From the NCBI RefSeq assembly GCF_026008495.1, contig NZ_BQUN01000137.1, forward strand, positions 151,198-185,142: a DNA stretch of 33,945 nucleotides. Reading direction: 5' to 3'. The DNA comes from Streptomyces sp. A012304. Lineage in GTDB: Bacteria > Actinomycetota > Actinomycetes > Streptomycetales > Streptomycetaceae. Positions 1 to 8,468 of this stretch are shown in pieces. Below the pieces are notes generated by a model. It saw only the letters and a program-made list of their open reading frames with translations, ran no database searches and was not told the DNA's origin. How positions within the stretch are numbered: position 1 is the stretch's first letter; every line of letters starts with the position of its first letter. Position numbers and translations under genes: made by a program.

Positions 1-712
1 AGTTGGCGAAGACGTTCTGCACGTCGTCGCTGTCCTCCAGCGCGTCGATCAGCTTGAAGATCTTCTTGGCGCCCTCCTCGTCCAGCTCGACCTGCATGGT
101 CGGGACGAAGTTGGCCTCGGCGGAGTCGTAGTCGACACCGGCCTCCTGCAGGGCGGTGCGGACCGCGACCAGGTCGGTGGCCTCGCTGATGACCTCGAAG
201 GACTCACCGAGGTCGTTGACCTCCTCGGCGCCCGCGTCCAGGACGGCGCCGAGCACGTCGTCCTCGGTCAGCTCGCCCTTGGGGACGATGATGACGCCCT
301 TGCGGTTGAAGAGGTAGGACACGGAGCCCGGGTCGGCCATGGAGCCGCCGTTGCGGGTCATGGCGACGCGCACCTCGGAGGCGGCGCGGTTGCGGTTGTC
401 GGTGAGGCACTCGATGAGCACCGCGACACCGTTCGGTCCGTAACCCTCGTACATGATCGTCTCGTAGTCGGCGCCGCCGGCCTCGAGACCGCCACCGCGC
501 TTGATCGCGGAGTCGATGTTCTTGTTGGGGACGGACTGCTTCTTGGCCTTCTGGACGGCGTCGTAGAGCGTCGGGTTGCCCTCGACATCGACACCACCCA
601 TGCGCGCCGCGACCTCGATGTTCTTGATCAGCTTCGCGAAGAGCTTGCCGCGCTTGGCGTCGATCACGGCCTTCTTGTGCTTCGTCGTGGCCCATTTAGA
701 GTGGCCGGACAT
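1..712 (-). CDS. yebC: YebC/PmpR family protein (3' end cut by window)
   Basis: The frame starts at ATG 712-710 and runs off the left edge with 237 residues visible; family members are usually near 240-250 residues, so only a few are missing. The N terminus MSGHSKWATTKHKK and the segments RGGGLEAGGADYETIMYEGY and MTRNGGSMADPGSVSYLF are hallmarks of the YebC/PmpR (TACO1) family. Members were first described as DNA-binding regulators; more recent work links some of them to relief of ribosome stalling, so the exact role here is open. A good Shine-Dalgarno sequence, GAAGGAG, precedes the start. It lies 48 bp downstream of pdxT on the same strand, probably co-transcribed; in many actinobacteria yebC also sits beside pdxT and pdxS and upstream of ruvC. 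Confidence 0.95.
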   Translation of the reverse strand, partial: MSGHSKWATTKHKKAVIDAKRGKLFAKLIKNIEVAARMGGVDVEGNPTLYDAVQKAKKQSVPNKNIDSAIKRGGGLEAGGADYETIMYEGYGPNGVAVLIECLTDNRNRAASEVRVAMTRNGGSMADPGSVSYLFNRKGVIIVPKGELTEDDVLGAVLDAGAEEVNDLGESFEVISEATDLVAVRTALQEAGVDYDSAEANFVPTMQVELDEEGAKKIFKLIDALEDSDDVQNVFAN

Positions 713-760
713 CTGCCTGTCTCCTTCGCGTAACCCATCCCTGTACGAACGGCAGAGATC

Positions 761-1369
761 CTACAAGGACTCCGCTGTCCGGTTGGCGCGCACCATCTCG
801 ACGAAGAGCGAGTGCATACGGTGGTCGCCGGTCAGCTCCGGGTGGAACGACGTGGCCAGCGCGTTGCCCTGGCGCACGGCGACGATGTGGCCGTCGTGCT
901 CGGCGAGCACCTCGGCCCTGGCGCCGACGGACTCCACCCAGGGGGCGCGGATGAAGACGCCCTCCACCGGGCCGCCCTCGACGCCCTCGACGTCGACCGC
1001 GGCCTCGAAGGACTCGTTCTGGCGGCCGAAGGCGTTGCGGCGCACGATCATGTCGATGCCGCCGACGGTCTCCTGGCCCGAGCGCGGGTCGAGGATCTTG
1101 TCGGCGAGCATGATCATGCCCGCGCAGGTGCCGTAGACGGGCATTCCGTCGCGCACGCGCGCGCGGAGCGGCTCCATCACACCGAACAGGATGGCCAGCT
1201 TGGAGATGGTGGTGGACTCGCCACCGGGAATGACCAGGCCGTCGATCTCGGCGAGTTCCTCGGGGCGCCGCACCGGCCTGGCCACGGCGTCGGCCGCGGC
1301 CAGGGCGATGAGGTGCTCCCGTACGTCGCCCTGGAGGGCCAGGACGCCTGTGACGGGGGTGTTGCTCAT
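761..1369 (-). CDS. pdxT: Pyridoxal 5'-phosphate synthase glutaminase subunit PdxT
   Basis: This 202-residue class I glutamine amidotransferase releases ammonia from glutamine and passes it to PdxS for de novo synthesis of pyridoxal 5'-phosphate. The nucleophile is visible as Cys82 in GTCAGM, and His176 and Glu178 in FHPEL complete the triad. The oxyanion-region motif PGGEST lies at residues 48-53. Length is normal for the family. The ATG start lies only 6 bp after the pdxS stop codon, so the two subunits are translated from one message, which fits their 12+12 complex. The partner is directly upstream and the pair is complete. The assignment is secure. Confidence 0.98.
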   Translation of the reverse strand: MSNTPVTGVLALQGDVREHLIALAAADAVARPVRRPEELAEIDGLVIPGGESTTISKLAILFGVMEPLRARVRDGMPVYGTCAGMIMLADKILDPRSGQETVGGIDMIVRRNAFGRQNESFEAAVDVEGVEGGPVEGVFIRAPWVESVGARAEVLAEHDGHIVAVRQGNALATSFHPELTGDHRMHSLFVEMVRANRTAESL

Positions 1370-1375
1370 GGGTGC

Positions 1376-2281
1376 TTACCAGCCCCGGTTCGCGTAGCGC
1401 TCGGCCTCGGGGAGGGTGTCGCAGTTGATGCCGACCATGGCCTCGCCGAGGTTGCGGGAGGCGTCCGCGATGATCTTCGGGTCGTCGTAGAAGGTGGTGG
1501 CCTTGACGATGGCGGCGGCGCGCTTGGCCGGGTCGCCGGACTTGAAGATGCCGGAGCCGACGAAGACGCCCTCGGCGCCGAGCTGACGCATCAGCGCGGC
1601 GTCGGCGGGGGTGGCCACACCACCGGCGGAGAACAGCACGACCGGGAGCTTGCCCAGCTCGGCGACCTCCTTGACCAGCTCGTACGGGGCGCGCAGCTCC
1701 TTGGCGGCGGCGTACAGCTCGTGGTTGTCGAAGCCGCGCAGCTTGGCGATCTCGTTCTTGATCTGGCGCAGGTGGCGGACGGCCTCGACGACGTTGCCGG
1801 TGCCGGCCTCGCCCTTGGAGCGGATCATCGCGGCGCCCTCGGCGATACGGCGCAGGGCCTCGCCCAGGTTGGTGGCGCCGCAGACGAAGGGGGTGGTGAA
1901 CGCCCACTTGTCGGAGTGGTTGACCTCGTCGGCCGGGGTGAGGACCTCGGACTCGTCGATGTAGTCGACGCCGAGGGACTGCAGCACCTGGGCCTCGACG
2001 AAGTGGCCGATGCGGGACTTGGCCATGACCGGGATCGAGACGGCGTCGATGATGCCCTCGATCATGTCCGGGTCGGACATGCGGGCCACGCCGCCGTCCT
2101 TGCGGATGTCGGCCGGGACCCGCTCCAGGGCCATGACGGCGACGGCGCCCGCGTCCTCGGCGATCTTGGCCTGTTCGGGCGTCACGACGTCCATGATCAC
2201 GCCGCCCTTGAGCTGCTCGGCCATGCCGCGCTTCACGCGCGCGGTGCCGGTCTCGGGGGCCTGGTTCTCGGTGCTGGACAC
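1376..2281 (-). CDS. pdxS: Pyridoxal 5'-phosphate synthase lyase subunit PdxS
   Basis: This 301-residue (beta/alpha)8 barrel condenses ribose 5-phosphate, glyceraldehyde 3-phosphate and ammonia from PdxT into PLP. Lys88 in VMAKSRIGH corresponds to the lysine that binds ribose 5-phosphate, and Lys156 in RSKGEAGTG to the second catalytic lysine; their 68-residue spacing equals that of Bacillus subtilis Lys81 and Lys149. Asp31 in GVIMDV is the conserved acidic residue. The start is GTG at 2281, with GAGG about seven bases upstream. The protein is full length. It heads a pdxS-pdxT-yebC transcription unit; the 127 bp upstream probably contains its promoter. Confidence 0.98.
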   Translation of the reverse strand: MSSTENQAPETGTARVKRGMAEQLKGGVIMDVVTPEQAKIAEDAGAVAVMALERVPADIRKDGGVARMSDPDMIEGIIDAVSIPVMAKSRIGHFVEAQVLQSLGVDYIDESEVLTPADEVNHSDKWAFTTPFVCGATNLGEALRRIAEGAAMIRSKGEAGTGNVVEAVRHLRQIKNEIAKLRGFDNHELYAAAKELRAPYELVKEVAELGKLPVVLFSAGGVATPADAALMRQLGAEGVFVGSGIFKSGDPAKRAAAIVKATTFYDDPKIIADASRNLGEAMVGINCDTLPEAERYANRGW

Positions 2282-2408
2282 GGGTTGACCTCACAGAAGG
2301 GAAAGAGGGTTTTCTGCAAGCACCGAGGAAACGGGAGTGGGCCAGTCCACAGCAAGGGCCAATGGGAAGCCGGTGGATCCTTTTGGCCGTCCGCGGTGGC
2401 CCGCCGGG
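2282..2408 (-). promoter_or_regulatory. Probable pdxS promoter region with a direct repeat
   Basis: This is the only gap that can drive pdxS. It contains two direct copies of GGGCCA (plus-strand positions 2339-2344 and 2356-2361), 17 bp apart start to start. I could not place a convincing -35/-10 pair. MocR-type regulators of PLP synthesis are known to bind direct repeats, but no such regulator gene is in the window, so a role for this repeat is only a guess. Confidence 0.3.
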
Positions 2409-2960
2409 CTACGCCGTGCGGTCGGCCAGCGCGGCCGGCGGCTCGTCGTCCATCTCGAACGCCATCGGGAACGGTGCGTGTCCGGCCAGCCGGAACCAGC
2501 GCACCTTGCGGTGCTCGCGCAGCCTGCGGGCGGCGCCGACGGCGTCGTTGTGGAAGCGGCGCGCCATGGGGACCCGGCGCACGGCCTCCGTCAGCTCGCG
2601 GGTCGCCGCCTCTCCCCCGGGCACCGCACGGACCACCTCCACCTGCCGCGCGTCCGCGAAGACCGCCCGCAGCGCCTGGCTGAGGTCGCTCTCGGCGACC
2701 TCCCGCTGCTCCTCCTCGGCCTGCCGGGCGGCGTGCGCGGCCTCGTACAGCACGATCGAGGCGGCCGGGTCGAGCACCCCGGACGTGGCCAGTTCCTGTG
2801 CCACGGACGCCCTGCGCAGCAGTTGCGCGTCGAGCGCGGCACGGGCGGCGTCGATGCGGGCGTGCAGCCGGTCCAGCCGACCCGCCGTCCAGCTCAGGTA
2901 CAGGCCGATCGCGACGAGGACGACGAGGATCCAGATGAGGGTTGGGGTCACGGGCGGCAA
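2409..2960 (-). CDS. LemA-like membrane-anchored protein
   Basis: A 183-residue protein of unknown function. One hydrophobic segment at about residues 7-24 (LIWILVVLVAIGLYLSW) would anchor the N terminus. The rest is helical and charged (RLDRLHARIDAARAALDAQL, then AARQAEEEQREVAES), consistent with a coiled-coil-like bundle. The segment RRFHNDAVGAARRLREH followed by FP near the C terminus recalls the F-x-NDAV...FP signature of LemA proteins, so I call it LemA-like with moderate confidence. It begins 60 bp after pimA on the same strand and may be the last gene of the pgsA-acyltransferase-pimA unit. No catalytic motif was seen. Confidence 0.8.
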   Translation of the reverse strand: MPPVTPTLIWILVVLVAIGLYLSWTAGRLDRLHARIDAARAALDAQLLRRASVAQELATSGVLDPAASIVLYEAAHAARQAEEEQREVAESDLSQALRAVFADARQVEVVRAVPGGEAATRELTEAVRRVPMARRFHNDAVGAARRLREHRKVRWFRLAGHAPFPMAFEMDDEPPAALADRTA

Positions 2961-3020
2961 GGCTACCGGGGCGCTCCGCCGGCTCGGCCGAGCGAGTCGA
3001 CGTGGCCGTCAGCGGGGGGA

Positions 3021-4190
3021 TCAGTCCCGCGCCAGGCCGAGCCGAGCGCGCAGGCCCGTTCCCGGCGTCCGGTCGTCCGCCGCCACCGCCGCCGCGCCCG
3101 CCGTCACGGTCTCGTACACGGAGAGGATGTCCGCGCCGACGGTCGACCAGTCGAAGCGCCGTACGTGGGCGCTGCCCCGCTCGCGCAGCTCGGCCCGGCG
3201 GTCGGGGTCGCCGAGGAGGCGCACCGCCGCCTCCGCCAGCGCGTCCGCGTCCTCGTTGGCGAAGAGTTCACCGGCCGCGCCCTGGTCGAGGACCTGGGCG
3301 AAGGCGTCGAGGTCGGAGGCGAGGACGGGGGCCCCGGCGGACATGGCCTCGACGAGGATGATGCCGAAGCTCTCGCCGCCGGTGTTGGGGGCGACGTACA
3401 GGTCGACGCTGCGCAGGAAGCGGGCCTTGTCCTCGTCGCTGACCATGCCGAGGAACTCCACGCGCGAGCGCAGCTCCTTCGGCAGGTTCTCCACCGCCTC
3501 CTGCTCGTCGCCGCGCCCGGCCACCAGAAGTCGCGTGTCCGGCCGTTCGGCGAAGATCCTCGGCAGGGCCCTCATCAGCACGGGCAGGCCCTTGCGGGGC
3601 TCGTCGATGCGGCCGATGAAGCCGATCGTGTCGCCCTGCCACTCGGGTCTGGGCTCGGCCTCGGCGAAGAAGTCGACGTCCACGCCGTTGGGGATCACGA
3701 CCGCGTCCCCGCCCAGGTGCTCCACCAGCGTGCGGCGGGCGTACTCGCTCACCGCGATGCGCGCGCTGATCTTCTCCAGGGCGGCCTGGAGGATCGCGTA
3801 CGCGGCGATCATCGCGCGCGAGCGCGGGTTGGAGGTGTGGAACGTCGCCACGATCGGGCCCTGCGCCGCCCAGCAGGTCAGCAGGCCCAGGGACGGCGAG
3901 GTCGGCTCGTGGATGTGGATGACGTCGAACGCGCCGTCGTGCAGCCAGCGGCGCACCCGCGCGGCGGACAGGAAGCCGAAGTTCAGCCGGGCCACCGAGC
4001 CGTTGTAGGGCACCGGGACCGCGCGGCCGGCGGAGACCACGTACGGCGGCAGCGGGGTGTCGTCGTCGGCCGGGGCGAGGACGGACACCTCGTGGCCGAG
4101 CCTGATGAAGTACTCGGCGAGATCGCGGATGTGGAACTGGACGCCGCCCGGCACGTCCCAGGAGTACGGGCAGACGATGCCGATTCTCAC
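3021..4190 (-). CDS. pimA: Phosphatidylinositol alpha-mannosyltransferase (PimA-type, GT4)
   Basis: A 389-residue GT-B glycosyltransferase that transfers mannose from GDP-mannose to phosphatidylinositol at the inner face of the membrane, the first step in phosphatidylinositol mannosides. The N terminus has the acceptor-side motif WDVPGGVQFHIRDLAEY. His118 in ATFHTS matches the functional His118 of Mycobacterium smegmatis PimA, Arg194 and Lys200 sit in GRIDEPRKGL, and the EX7E pair is Glu273 and Glu281 in GGESFGIILVEAMSAG. I chose GTG 4190 because it gives the canonical MRIGIVCPYSWDVPGG start and overlaps the upstream stop by 4 bp (GTGA). Neighbouring pgsA and acyltransferase genes support the pathway. 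The exact sugar acceptor is inferred from family and context. Confidence 0.93.
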   Translation of the reverse strand: MRIGIVCPYSWDVPGGVQFHIRDLAEYFIRLGHEVSVLAPADDDTPLPPYVVSAGRAVPVPYNGSVARLNFGFLSAARVRRWLHDGAFDVIHIHEPTSPSLGLLTCWAAQGPIVATFHTSNPRSRAMIAAYAILQAALEKISARIAVSEYARRTLVEHLGGDAVVIPNGVDVDFFAEAEPRPEWQGDTIGFIGRIDEPRKGLPVLMRALPRIFAERPDTRLLVAGRGDEQEAVENLPKELRSRVEFLGMVSDEDKARFLRSVDLYVAPNTGGESFGIILVEAMSAGAPVLASDLDAFAQVLDQGAAGELFANEDADALAEAAVRLLGDPDRRAELRERGSAHVRRFDWSTVGADILSVYETVTAGAAAVAADDRTPGTGLRARLGLARD

Positions 4191-5104
4191 GCGGCCGCCC
4201 CGTCCGAGGGGCGGGGTTCCAGGTCCGCGAGCCAAAGCCGCTGCAGCATGTGCCAGTCCTCCGGATGGTCGGCGATGCCCGAGGCGAAGACGTCCGCCAG
4301 CGCCTGTGTCATGACAGACGTCTTCTCGGCCCGCGTACCTGTCTCGGGTACCTCGATCGGGGGATGGACGCGGCCCCGCATGATGGGCGACTCGTCGTAC
4401 CAGAGGGTGACGGGGAGCAGCAGCGCGCCGGTCTGCTGGGCGAGGAGGGCCGGGCCGGCCGGCATGCGGGCGGTGGCGCCGAAGAAGTCGACCTCCACGC
4501 CCGAGGCGGACAGGTCGCGGTCGGCGACCAGGCAGACCAGGCCGCCGTCGCGCAGCCGCCGCGCCAGGGTGCCGAAGGCGGAGCCGCCGCTGTGCGGCAG
4601 GACCTCCATGCCGAGGCCCTCGCGGTAGGCGACGAAACGGTCGTAGAGGGTCTCGGGCCTGAGCCGCTCGGCGACCGTGGTGAACGGGATCTTCAGCTTG
4701 GTGGTGACCCAGGCGCCGGCCAGGTCCCAGTTGGCCAGGTGCGGCAGGGCGAGGATGACGCCGTCGCCGGCCGCGAGTCCCTCGGTGAGGTAGTGCAGGT
4801 CCTTGGGGTCGAAGCCGCCCTTGACGCGGTCGGCGCTCCACGCCGGGAGCCGGAAGGACTCCATCCAGTACCGCAGGTAGGAGCGCATGCCGGCGCGCGA
4901 CAGCTCGGCGAGGCGCTCGGGGCTCGCGTCGGGCACCACGCGCGCGTAGTTGCTCTCCAGGCGCAGCACGCCCTTGCCTCGCTGTTTCCAGGCGAGGTCG
5001 GCGATGGTGCGGCCGAGACGGACCGCGGCCGGCTCGGGGAGCTTTTTGACCACGCCCCAGCCGAGCCCGTACAGGGCGTCCGTCAGCCGGTCCTGGGCGC
5101 TCAC
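4187..5104 (-). CDS. Phosphatidylinositol mannoside acyltransferase (HtrB/LpxL-like, PatA-type)
   Basis: A 305-residue member of the lysophospholipid/lipid A acyltransferase superfamily. The catalytic H-x4-D motif is His122 to Asp127 in LPHLANWDLAG. In mycobacteria the enzyme at this operon position acylates the mannose of PIM1/PIM2 on the cytoplasmic face of the membrane. The GTG start at 5104 overlaps the pgsA stop by 4 bp and its own stop overlaps the pimA start by 4 bp, so the three genes are translationally coupled. This open frame extends far upstream on the same strand, antisense to the EF-G-like gene, but only this part has family similarity. Substrate is inferred from context. Confidence 0.93.
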   Translation of the reverse strand: MSAQDRLTDALYGLGWGVVKKLPEPAAVRLGRTIADLAWKQRGKGVLRLESNYARVVPDASPERLAELSRAGMRSYLRYWMESFRLPAWSADRVKGGFDPKDLHYLTEGLAAGDGVILALPHLANWDLAGAWVTTKLKIPFTTVAERLRPETLYDRFVAYREGLGMEVLPHSGGSAFGTLARRLRDGGLVCLVADRDLSASGVEVDFFGATARMPAGPALLAQQTGALLLPVTLWYDESPIMRGRVHPPIEVPETGTRAEKTSVMTQALADVFASGIADHPEDWHMLQRLWLADLEPRPSDGAAA

Positions 5105-5787
5105 TTCGCGGCCTCGCTCCCCCGGGTGTCCGCCTGCTGGACTTCTGCCTCGGCCTCCGCCTCGGCCTCCGCCGACTCGCGACGGACGGTGACGACCCGC
5201 TGGATCAGCGTGACCAGGCTGCCGACGGCGACGATCCACAGGGCCACCGGCAGCAGGTACTGGATGCCGGGCACACCGAACGTGTGCAGGCCCGCCAACC
5301 CGGCCGCGACCAGCGACACCACCAGCCGCTCGGCCCGCTCGACGAGCCCGTTGACGGCGACCGGCAGGCCGATCGACTCGCCGCGCGCCTTGGTGTACGA
5401 CACCACCTGGCCGCTGGTCAGGCAGAAGATGGAGACCGCGCACAGGACGTTGTCGTCGCCGCCGCCCGCGTACCACAGGGCGAAGCCGCCGAAGATCGCG
5501 CCGTCGGCGACCCGGTCCAGCGTGGAGTCCAGGAAGGCGCCCCAGCGGCTGGAGCGGCCGAGCTGGCGGGCCATGTTGCCGTCGACCAGGTCGGAGAAGA
5601 CGAACAGGGTGATCACGACCGTGCCCCAGAAGAACTCGCCCCGGGGGTAGAAGACCAGCGCGCCCGCGACCACGCCGGCGGTACCGATGAGCGTGACCGT
5701 GTCGGGGCTCACGCCCCGGCGGATGAGAAACGCGGCGAACGGTGTGAGGACACGCGTGAAGAATGCACGCGCGTACTTGTTCAGCAT
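5101..5787 (-). CDS. pgsA: CDP-alcohol phosphatidyltransferase, probable phosphatidylinositol-phosphate synthase
   Basis: A 228-residue integral membrane enzyme that joins CDP-diacylglycerol to an alcohol, here most likely inositol 1-phosphate. The complete CDP-alcohol transferase motif D-x2-DG-x2-AR-x8-G-x3-D-x3-D runs from DLVDGNMAR to FLDSTLD, with metal-binding aspartates 66, 69, 87 and 91. About six membrane segments follow. I chose ATG 5787 because GGGAAGG precedes it and because the mycobacterial enzyme starts at the same place; in-frame starts at 5844 and 5880 would add 19 or 31 basic residues. The C terminus ends in an Ala-Glu repeat encoded by repeated GCCTCGGCCTCC units on the plus strand (about 5144-5176). 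It begins the operon that continues with the acyltransferase and pimA. Confidence 0.92.
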   Translation of the reverse strand: MLNKYARAFFTRVLTPFAAFLIRRGVSPDTVTLIGTAGVVAGALVFYPRGEFFWGTVVITLFVFSDLVDGNMARQLGRSSRWGAFLDSTLDRVADGAIFGGFALWYAGGGDDNVLCAVSIFCLTSGQVVSYTKARGESIGLPVAVNGLVERAERLVVSLVAAGLAGLHTFGVPGIQYLLPVALWIVAVGSLVTLIQRVVTVRRESAEAEAEAEAEVQQADTRGSEAAK

Positions 5788-6085
5788 GGCCTTCCCGACG
5801 GTCGGTGTGGCCGCGCGGCCCCTGGTGGCCACCGGCTGGCCCATCGTAGCCACGCGCGCGCGTGAGCGACCGCCGGGCACCCGCAGCCCCGTGTCCGAGC
5901 GTGGTCGGGGGCGCGCGGCCGGACCGTGACCGGGCTGCCGTCAGGCCGTGATGCGTCCTTCGTATGGACGCACCGTGACGGGAGTGGAAAGCTCGAAGGA
6001 CCGCGGGCGTCGCCGGAGCCGCCACCGCACGCGGAGCCGCCGTGCCCGCGCCCCCGATGACCTCACCGTGCACGGGAGGCAAGAC
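5788..6085. promoter_or_regulatory. Divergent intergenic region between pgsA and the EF-G-like gene
   Basis: About 300 bp must hold the promoters of both divergent units. It is very GC rich. Open frames extend into it from both sides, but without family similarity. I could not identify convincing -35/-10 elements or an operator. Confidence 0.3.
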
Positions 6086-8281
6086 ATGGGCGACAAGGCG
6101 AACGCACACCCCGGGGCCGCCGGCAGGGCTACGGCGGCCGACCACCCCGCGTCCGTACGGAATGTGGTGCTGGTCGGCCACAGCGGATCGGGCAAGACGA
6201 CTCTGGTGGAGGCTCTCGCGCTGACGGCGGGAGCGGTGAACCGGGCGGGCCGCGTGGAGGACGGCGGCACCGTCTCCGACTACGACGAGATCGAGCACCG
6301 CCAGCACCGGTCGGTGCAGCTCTCCCTGGTGCCGGTCGAATGGGACGGCTTCAAGGTCAACCTGCTGGACACCCCCGGCTACGCCGACTTCGTCGGGGAG
6401 CTCAGGGCCGGTCTGCGCGCCGCGGACGCGGCCCTGTTCGTCGTCTCGGCCTCGGACGGCGTGGACGGCTCGACCCGCATGGTGTGGGAGGAGTGCGCGG
6501 CCGTCGGCATGCCCCGCGCGATCGTCGTCACGCACCTGGAGGCCGCGCGCGCGGACTTCGAGGAGATGACCCGGATCTGCGCGGAGGCCTTCGGCGGCGA
6601 CGACCCCGACGCCGTGCTGCCGCTGTACCTGCCGCTGCACGGCCCGCAGGGTCCCGACGGGCACGCCCCCGTGACCGGACTGACCGGGCTGCTGTCGCAG
6701 AAACTGTTCGACTACTCCACCGGCGAGCGCAAGGAGTCCGAGCCGGGCGAGGACCAGCTGCCGGACATCGAGGAGGCACGCAACCGGCTGATCGAGGGGA
6801 TCATCGCGGAGAGCGAGGACGAGACCCTCATGGACCGCTACCTCGGCGGCGAGCGGATCGATGTCAAGTCGCTGATCGAGGACCTGGAACGGGCCGTGGC
6901 ACGCGGCACGTTCTTCCCCGTCCTGGCCGCCGCGCCCGCCACCGACGGCGCCCGGCAGGGCATCGGCACGGTGGAGTTGCTCGAACTGATCACCAGGGGC
7001 TTCCCGACCCCGCTGGAACGCGAGGCACCTCAGGTGACCACCATCGACGGCAGGCCGCGCGAGCTGAAGGCCTGCGACCCGGACGGACCGCTCGTCGCGG
7101 AGGTCGTGAAGACGTCCTCCGACCCGTACGTCGGCCGGGTCTCCCTGGTTCGCGTCTTCTCCGGCACCCTGCGCCCCGACGAGACCGTCCATGTCTCCGG
7201 TCACGGGCTGGCCGACCGCGGCCACGAGGACCACGACGTCGACGAGCGGGTCGGCGCCCTCTCCGCGCCCTTCGGCAAGCAGCAGCGGACGCTGTCGCAC
7301 TGCATCGCGGGCGACCTCGCGTGCGTGGCCAAGCTCAGCCGCGCGGAGACCGGCGACACGCTCTCCGCCAAGGACGACCCGCTCCTGATGGAGCCCTGGC
7401 AGATGCCGGACCCGCTGCTGCCCCTGGCCATCCAGGCGCACAGCAAGCCCGACGAGGACAAGCTCTCGCAGGGCCTGGCCCGGCTGGTCGCCGAGGACCC
7501 GACCATGCGGCTGGAGCAGAACCAGGACACCCACCAGGTGGTGCTGTGGTGCCTCGGCGAGGCCCACGCGGACGTCGCCCTGGAGCGCCTGCGCAGCCGC
7601 TACGGCGTCCAGGTCGACGTCGTCCCGCACAAGGTCTCCCTCCGGGAGACGTTCGCCACCAGGGCGGGCGGCCGCGGGCGGCATGTGAAGCAGTCCGGCG
7701 GGCACGGGCAGTACGCGATCTGCGAGATCGAGGTGGAGCCGCTGCCGGGCGGCTCGGGCATCGAGTTCGTGGACAAGGTCGTCGGCGGCGCCGTGCCACG
7801 CCAGTTCATCCCGTCCGTGGAGAAGGGCGTGCGGGCCCAGGCCGCGAAGGGGGTCGCCACCGGCCATCCCCTGGTCGACGTCCGGGTGACCCTCCTCGAC
7901 GGCAAGGCGCACTCGGTGGACTCCTCCGACGCCGCGTTCCAGACCGCCGGCGCGCTCGCGCTGCGGGAGGCGGCGGCCGACGCGAAGATCCATCTGCTGG
8001 AGCCGGTGGCCGAGGTGACCGTGCTGGTCGGCGACGACTACGTGGGCGCCGTGATGAGCGACCTGTCGGGCCGGCGCGGGCGGGTGATGGGCACCGAGCA
8101 GACCGCCGGCGGGCGCACGCTGGTGCGCGCCGAGGTGCCCGAGATCGAGATCGGCCGGTACGCGGTCGACCTGCGTTCCCTCTCGCACGGCACGGCACGC
8201 TTCCACCGCGTCTACGCCCGGCACGAGCCGATGCCGCCGCAGGTCGCCGAACGCGTACGTCAACAGGCGCAGGACGGATAG
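6086..8281 (+). CDS. Elongation factor G-like translational GTPase (FusA2-type)
   Basis: A 731-residue protein with the EF-G domain order: GTPase domain, domain II (VAEVVKTSSDPYVGRVSLVRVFSG), then EF-G domains III, IV and V ending before residue 731. The P loop is GHSGSGKTT at residues 31-39 and the G3 motif DTPG at 95-98. The position of the G4 motif, usually NKxD, reads THLE at 149-152, and the P loop differs from the AHIDAGKTT form of canonical EF-G. This matches a paralogous EF-G-like group of unknown function rather than the main translocase. I chose ATG 6086 because GGGAGGC lies five bases upstream. A hairpin at 8336-8361 follows the gene. Confidence 0.93.
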   Translation: MGDKANAHPGAAGRATAADHPASVRNVVLVGHSGSGKTTLVEALALTAGAVNRAGRVEDGGTVSDYDEIEHRQHRSVQLSLVPVEWDGFKVNLLDTPGYADFVGELRAGLRAADAALFVVSASDGVDGSTRMVWEECAAVGMPRAIVVTHLEAARADFEEMTRICAEAFGGDDPDAVLPLYLPLHGPQGPDGHAPVTGLTGLLSQKLFDYSTGERKESEPGEDQLPDIEEARNRLIEGIIAESEDETLMDRYLGGERIDVKSLIEDLERAVARGTFFPVLAAAPATDGARQGIGTVELLELITRGFPTPLEREAPQVTTIDGRPRELKACDPDGPLVAEVVKTSSDPYVGRVSLVRVFSGTLRPDETVHVSGHGLADRGHEDHDVDERVGALSAPFGKQQRTLSHCIAGDLACVAKLSRAETGDTLSAKDDPLLMEPWQMPDPLLPLAIQAHSKPDEDKLSQGLARLVAEDPTMRLEQNQDTHQVVLWCLGEAHADVALERLRSRYGVQVDVVPHKVSLRETFATRAGGRGRHVKQSGGHGQYAICEIEVEPLPGGSGIEFVDKVVGGAVPRQFIPSVEKGVRAQAAKGVATGHPLVDVRVTLLDGKAHSVDSSDAAFQTAGALALREAAADAKIHLLEPVAEVTVLVGDDYVGAVMSDLSGRRGRVMGTEQTAGGRTLVRAEVPEIEIGRYAVDLRSLSHGTARFHRVYARHEPMPPQVAERVRQQAQDG

Positions 8282-8335
8282 GGGTTGGTACGCGGCCGCA
8301 TTCAAGTGGCCCGTGTGGAAGGTGTTCCTCCGGTT

Positions 8336-8361
8336 CGGCGGGCGGCTTCGGCCGTCCGCCG
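8336..8361 (+). terminator. Hairpin after the EF-G-like gene
   Basis: CGGCGGGCGG at 8336-8345 pairs with CCGTCCGCCG at 8352-8361 with one G-T wobble; a further C-G pair closes a TTCG tetraloop. It lies 55 bp after the stop codon. There is no T tract, which is usual in Streptomyces. Confidence 0.7.
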
Positions 8362-8468
8362 ACGGATGTCGGTGGCTGCCGATACGCTGATGACCTGATC
8401 AACAGGTGTGCGGAGCACGGAAGTCGGGAAGGCCGCAGGAGCGAGAGTGGCGGCGATCGGGGGCGGGA

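Noticed and set aside
812..2683. Plus-strand open frame of 623 codons opposite pdxT and pdxS
   Set aside because: Both strands cannot be real here; PdxS and PdxT are unambiguous by active-site residues.
2337..4628. Plus-strand open frames of 763 and 548 codons opposite pimA and the LemA-like gene
   Set aside because: They show Arg/Pro/Ala-rich chance composition without motifs, while the minus-strand genes carry catalytic motifs and coupled starts.
5105..8305. Minus-strand open frame of more than 1000 codons antisense to the EF-G-like gene
   Set aside because: It continues the acyltransferase frame upstream and is a mirror of third-position GC bias in the real gene. It has no family similarity and no internal start with a supporting Shine-Dalgarno other than the acyltransferase one.
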